A stretch of 64,000 bases of DNA, taken from contig AP031358.1 in the NCBI GenBank assembly GCA_037833965.1, positions 17,616,001-17,680,000 on the forward strand, read 5' to 3'. This document shows, piece after piece, positions 31,401 through 43,360 of this stretch. Below the pieces are notes generated by a model. The model saw only the letters and a list, made by a program, of their open reading frames with translations, was not told the DNA's origin and did no database searches. How positions within the stretch are numbered: the first letter of the stretch is position 1; each line of letters begins with the position of its first letter. This stretch comes from Marchantia polymorpha subsp. ruderalis. Taxonomy: Eukaryota; Streptophyta; Marchantiopsida; Marchantiales; Marchantiaceae. A program made the position numbers and the translations under genes.

Positions 31401-33882
31401 CTACGCTACTCGGAACCATGCTACACTACACTCCGCGGAACCTGTACTACGTCTCCTGCGCGGCCGACTGCCGCGCACTAACTCCCTACCCTGCCACTCT
31501 TCCGCTCGACTGCGCAGTCCCAACCTCTGCAACGCCGCGGACACCTCCCCCTCGAGGGCGGACATGGTATCCTGTGCCTTCGACAGAAAGGCCTCGAGCT
31601 TCTTCGCTACCTTCCGCCGACTCCTACTGTCGCCTGACAACAACCCGGCTGCGCGCAATTCAAACTCACGCAGTGTGAGTTTCTCCTGCGCCTTCACTTC
31701 ACTTCACTTCACTGGCAAGAATCACCCCCGTTCCAACGCAGGAAGGGGAAGGAGCCGGCGGAAGAACCGCCTACGAGACACCGGCCCTCGGGGCCAGACC
31801 CTCCGGCGCACCACGCGCCGCAATTTGCGCCTTCGGCGCCAGGGCCTTCGAGCCGAGGAGATACGAGCAGAGAGCGTGCGGAGGCCGCACCATCGGCGGG
31901 AAGTCCGCCGATAGATGCGCCTTCGGCGGTAGGGCCTATAGGCCAAGGAACATCGGGCGTGCGGCCCCCGGCCATGTCGCCTTCGGCGATAGATGTCCGC
32001 GGCGCTACGCCTGCGGCGGACAAGGCGCCGGCAAATGCGCCAGCGCACGGGCCGGGCACAGCCCCCACGGACCGATCGAGGGAGCAGCAGACGGAGGAGC
32101 GGAGTGACTGTCCGCGGGATGAAATCTCGATACGCGATGCGCAATCCAACCCCGCGCAGCCACCCTCCGCTCAATCGCCTTCGGCGACGGACGACGGCGA
32201 CAGAGAGAATGCGGTAGGCAATCAACCAGCGAGCGACGGGGATGCCGCTCGGATACATTCGCCTTCCGCCTTAGACATTTTGGCGACGAGCAGCGAGGCT
32301 GCAGCCGTGCCTTCGCAGGCAGCACACGTCGAGGACGTGCAGCCCCACTCGGGGCAGTCGCCGACACAATCAATGGCGACTGAAATTCTCCACTCGCATG
32401 ATGACGACGGAGGCTCCACGGAAGAAATGTCAGGAGCAGAAGACACCTGTGCACAGGCGGACTGCTCCTTCCCACGCGTAAGCGTAGATCCACGTCCACT
32501 TGTGTTCGCCGATCCGCGGAGGCTCGTCCGTCCGCGGAGGTTTGCCTGTGCGCGAACGGAACATCTGTCCGCATCGCACGTGGTAACTCCGGAGGCCCTT
32601 GGCCCGTTGGCGGCCTCTCTCCCGACGAGGTTGCAGCGTGGCCCGTCTCTCGTGCGGTCGTCCGCGCTTCCTCTCGCCTCTCTGGCGACGCACTTCCTAT
32701 CTCCGTCGCAATCGTCGCCGTGTCTGCACTGTCAGCTGGTAACACCAGTCTGCGTGCCTTCTGCTTCGGCCGGCTGTATGGCTCGCACAGCGGCCGCGGT
32801 CGAATGGGAGCAGAGGGTTCTTGATGCTGCTCCTCTTCAGACTCTTCCCTCCATCGCCGCTTCCGCGGCACTCGCGCTGCAGGAGTGTGTCTCCCTTCAT
32901 CCCTCCGTCTTGATGGGGTAGAAGTCGGTGACTCCTCTGCATCAGTATCGACCTCGTTCTCCCGCACATACTTCCCGGGATGGTCGATGGACAATGGCGG
33001 AAAATGTTCAAGCTCCGCCGCTGTCAAACAATTCCGCTGTCGATAAAAATTGATGAGGAAAGGAGAAAGATGGTTTAGAGTTCCCCCTTTCTCCTCAAAC
33101 GCGTGCTGTCGCATCACCCTGTGCAGGATGCTCGCCCAGTGAATTGGAGTTCCCTCGATGACGCACTCCACAAAAGAGACCTGCCACAATGTGATGTAGC
33201 AGGCGCGGTGCGGCTGCAGTAATTGCATCAGCGCCGCGGACAGAGTCCGGCGAAATCGATCCTTGTAATCACGGGTCCTGTACCCATTCTTGGTAGACCT
33301 CCCGGTCTTGAACAGCTCCACAAATTGCGCCTCTTCTTGCTTGGTCACCTTGATGCTCTCGCTGTCGAAAAGGAGATGCCCTGGCATGCCAGCACATCTT
33401 CCCAACGCCTGCGCCCAATCTTGGACTGTCCACCGGTCAACATGCGGACGCAATCCGCGCGAGGGTGGTCCCTGTGGCTCTAGCCACTCGCGCACCATAT
33501 TCGCGCAGATGTAATTCCATCCCCATAGCAAGAAATCGAGCTTTCTTGCTATTAAGCGCTCTTCGAAAGCGCGCAGCCCGTTCTGCGGCAGGCGAAGTGG
33601 CACCATCCGCAATCTGCTCGGTCTCGTCATTGCGTTCCTAGGGTTCGCTCGCCCGCTCATTCTACTTCCGCACTGCCCGCGTTTCTTTCTCTCTCGGCAA
33701 ACTCTAATCGCTCTCAATTCCAAATCACGCGCACTCACTTCTCCCTCAATCAACAAGAAATCTCCTGTGTGACGACGTCGAGAATGGTCCGCAGCCAGCA
33801 GATGGATGCGCGCAGCGCGCACAAGAGATTGGAATCGCGAATTCAAGAATGGGACGTTCTCCGCCGCCCGGTCGAAGGTCAT
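31401..33882 (-). pseudogene. Broken copy of the LTR-encoded ORF in the 5' LTR
   Basis: The first ~478 codons (33882 down to 32448) are the same as in the 3' LTR copy. The frame then runs into the inverted segment and continues for about 147 aberrant residues to a stop at 32005. The last 98 codons survive separately at 31401-31697. The coiled-coil region is deleted. Both LTRs are copied from one U3 during reverse transcription, so the break should postdate insertion unless the assembly is wrong. Confidence 0.88.
31714..32447. repeat. 734-bp inverted segment within the 5' LTR
   Basis: It is the reverse complement of 21154-21887 (paired positions sum to 53601 at both ends). The right edge abuts the palindrome CCTGTGCACAGG, and the same palindrome follows the corresponding edge in the 3' LTR, with a shared CC. 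The left edge has a short CTTCA repeat filler. Confidence 0.92.
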
Positions 33883-36800
33883 GGTCGGCTCTTGGTCGTG
33901 AAGAACGTCTCACTTGATGGCCGCGCCGGCTGTACGCTGGAACGGTCTTCGCTCTCACGCGCGGCTTCACGCTCCGCCGTCGTCGATTAAACTCTCACGC
34001 TCGAATTGGCGGATTTGAACTCCGCGAGCGTGTCACCCTCCGGACATGGGGGCGTAGCGCCGAAGGCGAGTTTTCCGCCTTGCGCGGTACACTTGTTCGT
34101 ACCGCCCCTCGGCCAATCTCCTTCTGCCTTGACGCGTGTGTCCGCATGTCGGACAAAAATTCAACTCCTGCCTGTGCGCAGGCAGGAGCCTCGGCGGATT
34201 CTCCGCCGGCGCGGAACTTGAACATCCTCTTGTGCACAGGCGTTCGCCTGTGCGCAGGCGAATTCCGTCCGCGGCGCTGCGCTGGCGCGGAAGGCGTTGA
34301 CCGTGGTCAGCCGTCTCCGTCCAGCCTGTCCGTTCCTTGTCTCTCCGTCGGCGCTTCCGCCGCCGCAACTCCGTCCGTCCAAGAGCGCATCCACCCGTGC
34401 CGTCCGCACGGTCCGTACCTGTTGGATTACTCTGGCGGCTCTTCCGACGTACGCGGCGCTGCGCTGGCGCGGAAGGCGCCGTACACTTTCTACCTCACAA
34501 GGCGCATTTCTAGGGCCCAAGGCGGATTTTCCGCCGACGCCGAAGTGCCTGTGCATAGGCGAGCGCCTGTGCGTAGGCGGACTTTGCGCCTTCCCTAACC
34601 CTACTTCGCCTGTGCACAGGCGAACGCCTTCGTCCGTGCATAGGACAAAACTTGAATCCCCCTTCCGCGTAGGCGGAATTCGCGCCGGTGGCGAACTCCT
34701 TCCGCCGTAGGCGACCGCCTCCGTTTCTTCCAGTAGCGATAACTCCCTAAGTCCTCGTCCGATCCAAGCGTTCTTGGGCTCGTTGGAATCAGCGCGTCGA
34801 GCTCTTTCCAACGGAATCCTAACTTGGTCAAGGCGCCCGAGGGTTGACCTAATTACGGGGGTTTCCCTACAGCCGCGGACGCAACCTCCGAAGGCGGGTT
34901 TTGCGCCTTGCGCCGTAGAGATCCTAACTGCGGAGTTCGCAGGGAGGGTGGTGCCTGTCCTTACTGCGGCACCCCAAATCCCAGATTCTACAAGATCCCT
35001 CGAGAATCCCCGCGATCTTCCGGATTCACTCTGTTTTGATGTACCGAAGGCTATTTACAATGCTGCCAGGGTACAGTTTTCCAAAAATGTTTTAATTTCC
35101 TCAAAATTGCCAAAAGTGGGGTACCACAAATTATGACCACCTTGACCTTCATGGCGGGTGTCACTTTCAGTCCCCATCACTCTGTCTTGTCTTAACCTAA
35201 AATTGCGATTATATTTATCGACCAGTTCTTCCTCGCCCAAACTTATCGAGTTCCTTCCTGTCTTCCCCGCTCTGTCAATGAAAATCCTTAATTCATCGTA
35301 TCTTTTCCACGTCGACTGGCATCTCGGCTATTTTTTTACTTTGACTATCTGAATCTTTATTTGTACGAATACTCTGCATATCAATTCGAATATTAGATTT
35401 TATTGCTTAAAAGATGATTATATGATTTCTAACACACCTGAATTTCCAGCCTATCTTCGGAAAGAGGCTGTCAACAAAGGAAAATTCATCATCACCATCC
35501 CATCAAGACGAGCCAATTGAGGGAAATTTACTTTTATCTATATTTGTGGAAAAGAAGTCGATTCGGCTAAGCATGCCATGCTATATCATCCATATCGTTT
35601 GTTCTGATGCTTCTGTCCTCTCTGATCCACTTCCAATCGAATATCGTTCCGTTGGATACGATACTGATTCCAACGCGGATCGTTGCGATAGTATTGACCT
35701 GAGAAACATTATCTTTTCAGGAGTTATGTAACTTTAGGGGTAATTTCCTACTGGTCACATCATTAACCAACAGACTGATTTTGAAATGATTGTTGAACAT
35801 CAAACCGTACACATTTATGATTCAAACTTGTTGGCACCAAAACCAACTCCAGATACATCTACTAATCAGCTAACAACCCTCAACAACCAGCAGACTATGA
35901 AAGTCAACATGACTTTCTTTCTCCGACTGCTTCGCCTATATTCAAAAATACCTTCTTTTGCCATCGACTCTCCTACTGATGTGGACACTCAAGTCGTACC
36001 GCTTTCGACATGCGACCTACCTCACGATCTGCTCGAAACGCTTAAACTCAAAATATCCTGTACTAATCCGTCTATCTTTATTGTACCACTCCATCTGTTC
36101 TTTTCATACGACATGATCGTTACTCTCGTTCGAATTCTCGGCTTGTTAATTTCTATGTTCTATATTCCTTAGTCTTCTCAGTCGTCCTCTATAGAAAATA
36201 TATAAATCTATTTTTAGTTCCAAGAGATCACACACGTCATCCGGTATCATTATTGACAAGCTAAAAGTAGTAGAAAAAGCATGAAGATGTGTTTTGTAAA
36301 GGTAACAAGTATCTAGCGAGTAATTGTTGAACGTTTCTCCATCCTTGAAAACTTTGTTAAATCTTGTTTGATTTTTGTCTGTCTTTCTCGAGCAATTACT
36401 GTGGCTGAGTTATTTGCTCCTGTATACTTAAACACTGGTTGCCACGTGAGAAGATTCTGAATTGTGAAATTCTGTAAAACATTTGGCGCTCCAGATCTTG
36501 TGAAGCTCGTGGTCAAAGATTTGGATCATCCCTCTTCCAAACAATCCTTCTATACATGATTGCAATATGAGAAACTCATCAAAGAGCTTCACTGTGAAAA
36601 TCCGTGAACTATCATCAACCTCTGATGCCATGAAGCCAGTTTCTCAAGGCTTCGAGAAACACGATAAAAGAATTCTTTGCTCATGGGTTCTTAGGAAATG
36701 CACGCCATGCGAGAGATTCTGTCAACGATCGTCCACCTCCAATTTTTTTATTTATGCAAATCTTGGGTCTCATTAAAAAAATCAGCTCCACTTAGTCCAA

Positions 36801-37240
36801 CTTTGTCACTATTTTTGTTTAGTTGACAAGGAAAGCTGTCTCTTAACCACGAAGACAAAAGCTCAAAGACATCGCCGAAGAAATGTTTTAATTGATCTGA
36901 AGGAGTAATCGTAGACGACGCTGATTAAGTGAAATTTTCTCTTGAGTATAGATATATTAAATATCAATAACATCATCTTTAGAGTCTTGGAGGTAATTTT
37001 TCTAAAGCCAACTGTCCAATAATAGATACACAGAATCTTTATAGATCCTTGGCGGTCACTACACTAATGTTCTTCGGATGCTCTTGACATGTATTGATTC
37101 ACTAAGAATGTGCTGGAGGCCTGCAGGACTCGCGCAGCAAGGAACTAGCTGCCTCGGAACCTCCACAAGTGGGCCGTCCACAAGGCTGAAGCCATCGAGG
37201 CTTCGCATTCTTCGTCGAGGGGCCAATTGGCCTTCAGGTC

Positions 37241-37270
37241 TGAATCAAGTATCCCGCTTCACTTGATTCA
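37241..37270. repeat. Perfect 10-bp inverted repeat
   Basis: TGAATCAAGT and ACTTGATTCA flank a 10-base loop. Confidence 0.9.
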
Positions 37271-38411
37271 GTCGGTGGTAACTGGTTACCAGAACTCAGG
37301 GAGAGTTCCACCCGCCCTCTGTCCTAGTTCCATTGGAAGGCTCAGAGTCCTCTCGAGCCAACGACGTTGCGGCAAAGTGAAGAGCTCGTCAAGAGCAACG
37401 CGAGATCCATTCAAAGCGATTCCCAAGTGTTCTTCATCAATTGCACGATGCAGAGAGTATCATCAAAGAATTCCAATGTCCATCCTTATTTCTAATCGAT
37501 AATTCAAACTACTCTAGTGCTCTTGGGACCCAGAGATTTCTGCTGAGCAGAAACCTCCTCGATCCAGACTCTCAAGTGTATCGTGCTTAGCACTTGACGA
37601 GTCCGTAGAAAGGGCTCGCTAAAATGCAGGCCCTGTCATAAACTGAGAAATGCTCGCTGCGATTACTGGGAGCTACTATATTGACTGCGTCAGGAATGGA
37701 CTTGCCTATGAGAAAGAAGATATGAACCCAATGAGGATTCGTGGGAAAGCATAATTTCGTGGGAAAGTGCCAGACTGATGAAAAAATTACCAGTTTTGCT
37801 TGTGAATTCATTCCTCAGCAATTAATTATGCTCTCATCAACTATTAAATCTAGAAATCCTAATCGGGGAGACATCGACATCTTCGGACTTGAATGTTCAG
37901 AAGGTAGAAGCAGTGTTTAAACGATACAGCAGACGAGGCAGACGCAGACTCCGCATAAGGCCGGGCAGCTGAGATTGCAGCATGCACTCAAAACGTTGAT
38001 CAAAGTCGGTGAAGGTGTGCTGCTGCACCGTCCATTTGAGTGAGGTACGGTTTGCATGCATGTACGAATTTCTTCTCGACGCTTGAGCTGGATAACTCTG
38101 TACGACCTTCTAAGCAGACACTTCCGTGTATAAGAGTTATTCGTCAACGATCAGGATGTCGCAGTGGAGAAGGCGAAGTCTTCGATCTGGCAGATTGATT
38201 TCTGTCAATCGGATCGATTTCACAGTTCCTTGGAACGAGTGTTCTCATTATGTCACACCGAGTGAGACTTAGCACACCAGAAAATGTTTAAGCAATGATC
38301 CAAAAGTCAACTTTGGTCTTTCCTTGCTGTCTTTCTTTTCTAGATGTGATACTGTGGTTCCATAGCACAATCTCATGTAATTGTGTTCAGATTATTCAAA
38401 GGCGAGCAAAG

Positions 38412-38489
38412 ATGCGAATCAGGTTAAATGTGGTGCTGAAATCAACGTTTGATTTTCCACGTACCCACCACATTGAACCTGATTCGCAT
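38412..38489. repeat. 24-bp inverted repeat with nested hairpin
   Basis: The arms 38412-38435 and 38466-38489 pair at 23 of 24 positions around a 30-base loop. The loop itself contains AAATCAA-CGT-TTGATTT, a perfect 7-bp hairpin. Confidence 0.9.
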
Positions 38490-38546
38490 TTTGGGCTGGT
38501 TTCTAACACATAAAGGCATCCACAAGAACACGTTTCACCAAAAAAT

Positions 38547-38589
38547 CATGAAAGTTTCATGTACGTAAATATGGTGCTCAGCTTTACGT
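38547..38589. repeat. Two adjacent small hairpins
   Basis: CATGAAA-G-TTTCATG (38547-38561) is followed at once by ACGTAAA...TTTACGT (38563-38589). The second resembles the first part of the 38412-38489 structure (TGGTGCT and ACGTTTG are shared). Confidence 0.85.
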
Positions 38590-38694
38590 TTGTGAATTTG
38601 GTCCATCAACACTTTTGGCATTTCTTCAAAAGTCAAAAACTGTTTCTCCTTCCTTCTTAACCAATTTCAAGAGATTTCATCCGTTTCATTTCAG

Positions 38695-38746
38695 CTGGAG
38701 AGTACTCAACACATTTCACCAGTAAATTGTGTTGACTACTCTCCAG
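38695..38746. repeat. 19-bp inverted repeat
   Basis: The arms 38695-38713 and 38728-38746 pair at 18 of 19 positions around a 14-base loop. Confidence 0.9.
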
Positions 38747-39826
38747 TTCTAGATTTTTGTTATTCTGTCCTAGGCTTGTGTGAAGGCTGCTTTGCTTGGC
38801 AATAGAAAAAGTAGTGTGAAGATAGATGTAGCCACCTCAGATTTCCTAACCGGCAGTGCCCTTTGGACTCGAAAAGATTTCCACAATAATCATAAATTTT
38901 CTGCTCTTTGAACTTTTAATCAACATTGTTTAGCTCGACTTTCCTTGTTTGCTTCTCAGAAACTGCACGTGGGCATAAAGCTCACAATGCTGGGCACATC
39001 CTTGGATTTTTGTCATGTACGGAAATCAATTATGAGCCTTCTAGTGAGCATCGCAGGCTTTATTATGCAAATCATCATGATTTATCCTTAAGGATTTCTT
39101 GAAATTCGTTAATGATCAGATTCAACAATGACACTCCACGAGAATCAGGAACTCCGGCCGTCTGCTGCTTATCTGCATTCTCAGAACCAACTCAGATCAC
39201 CGAACTTTCAGTTTCAGTCCGGAAATGGTGTCGGAACTTACGTATCATATCCCAGGATCTATCAGCGGTTGAAATTTATACAAAACAACCCAGTCTACTG
39301 CAATTGATATTTTACCCTTGTACTGGACTCTAGTTCATCTAAGATTGCCATTTCAAAGCATTGTAATTGATTCAAGCTTAGCAACAGGTCGTACCAAACC
39401 AATATTTGAAGACGTTTGTAGCTATCATAACAAATGTTCTCATATAGCATCAACATGGGGACTGATACTTCTACCCACGTTGTAATTTCCATCAGAAGCT
39501 TCTTCAGACAAGCTTTTGTCGACATTGTTAGGATTTAATTGTGATCGGGAGGTTTTCTCAGGTTTCAAATTTCATCTGCAGCACATGTCACAAGAAATCG
39601 AAGATAAAAGAATATTCAAAAGTCCGGGAATGTCTTGGAATGTTAACCTTCCATGCTCCTCGCGTGTGCACGAATCGACTTTAATGATCATGATGCTAAG
39701 CGCCAGCCTCATCATTATGCAGCCGTGGCCACGAATCAACTACTCGGTTCCTACTGTTACTCCCATAGCGGACATAAGTTCTGGCTTCAATAATTGAGCC
39801 AATTACCCTTACATACTGAACTATCG

Positions 39827-39857
39827 GATTAACCGTCAACGGAGTTGACGGTTAATC
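39827..39857. repeat. Perfect 14-bp hairpin
   Basis: GATTAACCGTCAAC and GTTGACGGTTAATC separated by GGA. Confidence 0.92.
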
Positions 39858-40319
39858 TGTCATATTCAATTCCGGCTTCTCAGAAATCCCTCCTATCAGC
39901 TGAAGAGTGGTCGATAATTTGCGTGCTCCAATGTACTTACGCTGGCCATGGGTGGAATCGATCTCATTGAGTGATATGATGCAGATCATAAATCCTTACC
40001 CGCAACCATTACTCATGTGCCATTGTCGGTCTAACTTGGACCTTGCTGACCTTCACCTGGAACTGAGCATCACTTACGTGAAGTACTACAACCGAAACTA
40101 ATTAATGAAACAGAATCTGGACTGTAGAAATATCAGAATCTTCGTACGTTCAGGTTCTCTTGTGTCAGCCTGATAGTGCCTGCTGGCCAGTTGCAATGGC
40201 CGTTCAAGTTTGCTGTTCCAATGAAAAGCTTCTGTGGAAAAGACGTACTGTGATCGGGAACCCTTCTGATAGCTCAGAGCACGTTACGAATCCAGGAGTC
40301 TTGCTCGAGCTCGATCTAC

Positions 40320-41219
40320 ATGTCATCGAAAGAAGAATTACGTGAGCTATTATCACACGTCAATAAAACCCTCTTGTCATACGCCTCCATCTGGGTTAGT
40401 GCTAAGGCCACGGAGCTCAGTCCTCACAGAGCAACAAGCTTGGGAAGAATCGTTGGTGGCTTTGAGTTTCATGTCAATACTTGCCGTCAGACGATTGCGA
40501 AGGTCGCATCACGAGAGCTATTTATCGGCCTGTCTTCTGTTATGTTCATGTGCATACGTGCTCAGATCACGGGTTCGTCCTCTGGAATGTGTGTCTTGTA
40601 TTACATTAAGGTGCTCTTCAATGCAGCTCTTAGCATAAATCGTTCACAGGCATCTTCACGAGGAGTGGCAGCTGACATCTCCGATAGTTCTGCGACCATG
40701 GACGATGCAGAGAAATCACGTCAGTTGCAGAACAGGTTACTGGTCGACGCTATCCATGGGATTCGCTTGGAGGCCCTAAGCTTGGCCAAAAAGTTGAAAG
40801 AGTCTCACAGCATTTCAAGATCTGAACATTTGAGACCAACGAAGGCGAGTGTCTCGGATCAGTATGGAGAGTCTTACAAGTGCTACGTCTCATGGCCACT
40901 TTGGGAAGTCGTAGATTTTGAGTGCGACTCGTGTGCGCAGAGTGCGCGAAGCATGGCTTCGAGGCCGGAAAATTCAGAAATTGCATCGACCTCGAAGAAA
41001 TCACGAACGAAAGAGAAGAACGGATCCATGAACAAAGGGAAGGTAACATCAAACAACGAGTCAGCCCAACCAGCGGAGAATAGAGAACTGACGAGGAAGA
41101 AAGCTGTCTTAGCTGCAGCAGCGTTTGAGAGATGGGCTGCAGAGAAGACACCCACGGAGGTAGAAAGTCATTTGAGTACTTCAAGCGAGAAGAGGTCACC
41201 CTTGGAAGAAGTAGATTGA
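40320..41219 (+). CDS. Hypothetical protein, 299 aa
   Basis: I do not recognise it. It is the longest open frame outside transposons besides the two host genes. The translation has a fairly hydrophobic stretch at about residues 68-105, a Cys pair (CDSC) near residue 202, and a lysine- and serine-rich C-terminal part (SKKSRTKEKNGSMNKGK) followed by an alanine-rich helix (KKAVLAAAAFERWAAEK) and an acidic end. No known domain is evident. The charged, plausible C-terminal half argues mildly for a real gene, but the N-terminal third looks less protein-like and could be an intron or leader. It may be lineage-specific, or a chance frame. Confidence 0.3.
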   Translation: MSSKEELRELLSHVNKTLLSYASIWVSAKATELSPHRATSLGRIVGGFEFHVNTCRQTIAKVASRELFIGLSSVMFMCIRAQITGSSSGMCVLYYIKVLFNAALSINRSQASSRGVAADISDSSATMDDAEKSRQLQNRLLVDAIHGIRLEALSLAKKLKESHSISRSEHLRPTKASVSDQYGESYKCYVSWPLWEVVDFECDSCAQSARSMASRPENSEIASTSKKSRTKEKNGSMNKGKVTSNNESAQPAENRELTRKKAVLAAAAFERWAAEKTPTEVESHLSTSSEKRSPLEEVD

Positions 41220-43355
41220 CCTTAGAACCAACACAGGCTTGCGAAGGACAATCACCGATTTAGGGTCATTCATGATCTTTGAAATCAGTGATGTTTCTGT
41301 CAGTGTTTTTATGTGAATTGTTCAGTATCTTTAGAGACAGTCATGTTAGCGGAATTAGTCCATCCACGCAACTCCACTTGATGCAGCATGTAGGAAAATC
41401 ATCTTTCAAGAGATCTTTCCAACATTTCCTTGTAAATTTGCAAATCTAATCAAATTTTATCTGTTCGCTGAAAGTGTACACCTTTTGTTTAAGTGGATGG
41501 AAACCTTCGTTCTGTCACTGCTCATAGGTTATCTCCTACCATGGACTTCTGTCTTTGAACTTGTGATTCTTAGGTTTGGTTCATGTCCAAAGTACTCTAG
41601 AAATGCCATGATATTAACCTTGAGTTTGGTTCTCCATAGATTATATCACAAGGCTACTTCAAACTTCGTGATGTGAATTTTCTCTTATTTTTCAGTTGAG
41701 CATTAGAAACATCCCAACTATTAGTTGTGTTAAAGCATGTAGCCTATATTCTGATTCTCAAACAGGATATGTGGTATATCTATCTCTTAACAAGGTACAT
41801 ACATGGTGGAAACTATCTAAATAAAAATATCTTAGCTAGGGCTCATTCGAGATAAGAGTAGATTTCTAAGATTAGTTTCTCCTTTCACCCAAAATTTGAT
41901 GAGACATGTGTCACCAGATCATCCCAATCGGGTATGCTGCTGAGTCTCAGTTCTTCTCACTACTGATCTTTTCCGTTGTGATCAGATAACGACGGTGAAT
42001 AAATTCTTTCCTGCGCGAGCTGACTATTCATAATGAACAACTCACAAAGGTTCACTGTGAGTCGGTATGAAGGTAAGTGATAGAGTACCCTGACACGTTT
42101 AACAGTACATTGAAAAGACAAGGTGCATTTGGATCCCGAGAGCACTGGAAGTTTCTTAGCTCCCTGTCCTCCATAAACGTAGATCCTTGGTCAATCCTAT
42201 ATAATATTCACAATAATCATCAAGTCTCGATGAATGCGTGCACCGATCAATTTCTGAATACCACATCCTATCTAGATGAAAAATTGAAGACAGATAGAGC
42301 ATAATGAAGACAATTACATCCTTCATCTTGTACTAAAATTGACTTCTGTGTATTAATGTTTCAAGTATGAACCTACTGCTGATCGATATGCACGCCCAAC
42401 ACAAACTCCACATATCAACACTGAACTTAAACCCGAAGTACACGCAATCACAAGGACAACATCTTGATCCAAAACGCTGCGTGATGTGCGGTAATACTCG
42501 AAGAAATTGATTGGTGCTTCAGCCAGCTTGCACATAGACAATGAAGATTGGATTGCACGATTGTACTGCTTTAACGGGGAATTTGTAAGCAATTTTCTGA
42601 AACTTGCTTTCTTCGAGTTCGAGAGAAACATTTTCTCATTTTGATGAATTGCTCCGAGAACTTTTATGATTGAAGAACCTAAACTCACCGGATGCTCATA
42701 TTTTAATGTTTCAGATTTGAATGCCATAAGTTTCATGCCAAACTCCCTAAGCATATGATTATGTGCTGTTTTCTGAATTAGATCAACGATATATGGAATG
42801 GATTCGTATCATCAACCAACAATGTTTCAAAATCATCACACTGACATTGTCTAGATTCTGTTGTAATCAAGTCCGCTCGTTGTGTAATCCGTGTTCCAGT
42901 CACTATGCAACTAGTAGATACAATCAAAAAGCTGTAAGATTGGATATTTTACGACTAAAAGAATGAACATTGTGTAACAAATGTAAAATAAGCAGCTTAA
43001 GTTCCGGCAAGGTTGTAATATTTACTTACCATAGAAGTAAGGGATTTGCAAAATTCTATATTTGAATGTTTAAATGTTTGTTTGAAGGGTTTTTTCGCTG
43101 TTGTAAATTTTAAAATATTCTTATTGCCACATCTTGTATCACAGGTTTTTGTTATTAAACTTATATCAATTATTTTATTTAAAAAAATCTTGAAATTAGA
43201 ATAACAATAGTAATTTATTTTACTCCACTTTTGAAAAGTAACATATAGAATTTTTTTCATCATTTCAATTATATTATGTTTGTTTCATAAATTTATTGTT
43301 TGTTTCCATCAATAAAATATGTTGCCAAAATCTAGTACAACTATCCAATATACAC
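41220..43355. other. Intergenic; no supported gene
   Basis: AT-leaning DNA. Only short frames without motifs are present, including one of 133 codons on the minus strand at 42353-42754 that I cannot assign. Confidence 0.45.
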
Positions 43356-43360
43356 AATAA
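43356..43360. repeat. Target-site duplication AATAA (left), Copia-like element
   Basis: AATAA precedes the 5' LTR and recurs exactly at 52847-52851 after the 3' LTR. AT-rich surroundings weaken this slightly. Confidence 0.75.

Larger units (their letters stand above)
19254..35128 (-). mobile_element. Full-length Ty3/Gypsy LTR retrotransposon with LTR-encoded ORF (15.9 kb)
   Basis: All landmarks run in order on the minus strand: 5' LTR 30404-35128, PBS 30364-30381, gag-protease 27495-30317, UAG CAA UUA, RT-RNaseH-integrase 24654-27485, polypurine tract 24617-24629, 3' LTR 19254-24616. Domain order (RT-RH before integrase) makes it Ty3/Gypsy. A primer site for tRNA-Asp, a pol C-terminus ending VNGWRLKKYHM and no chromodomain suggest the non-chromovirus (Athila/Tat-like) branch; that placement is inference. 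The flanking 5-mers are AATTC and AATTA, so the target duplication matches at 4 of 5 bases. The LTRs differ at only a handful of bases outside one rearrangement, so the insertion is young. Both internal ORFs are open, so it may be autonomous. Confidence 0.95.
30404..35128 (-). repeat. 5' LTR of the full-length element (4725 bp, rearranged)
   Basis: It has the same termini as the 3' LTR. It lacks the counterpart of 20551-21153 and of 21888-21935, carries 21154-21887 inverted (as 31714-32447), and has a 13-bp filler of CTTCA units at the left junction. The resulting 638-bp difference accounts exactly for the length difference between the LTRs. The promoter, R and U5 are intact. Confidence 0.95.
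35134..40319. other. Intergenic; no supported gene, several inverted repeats
   Basis: No open frame above about 130 codons and no family motif. It contains a striking set of perfect or near-perfect inverted repeats, listed separately. Confidence 0.45.
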
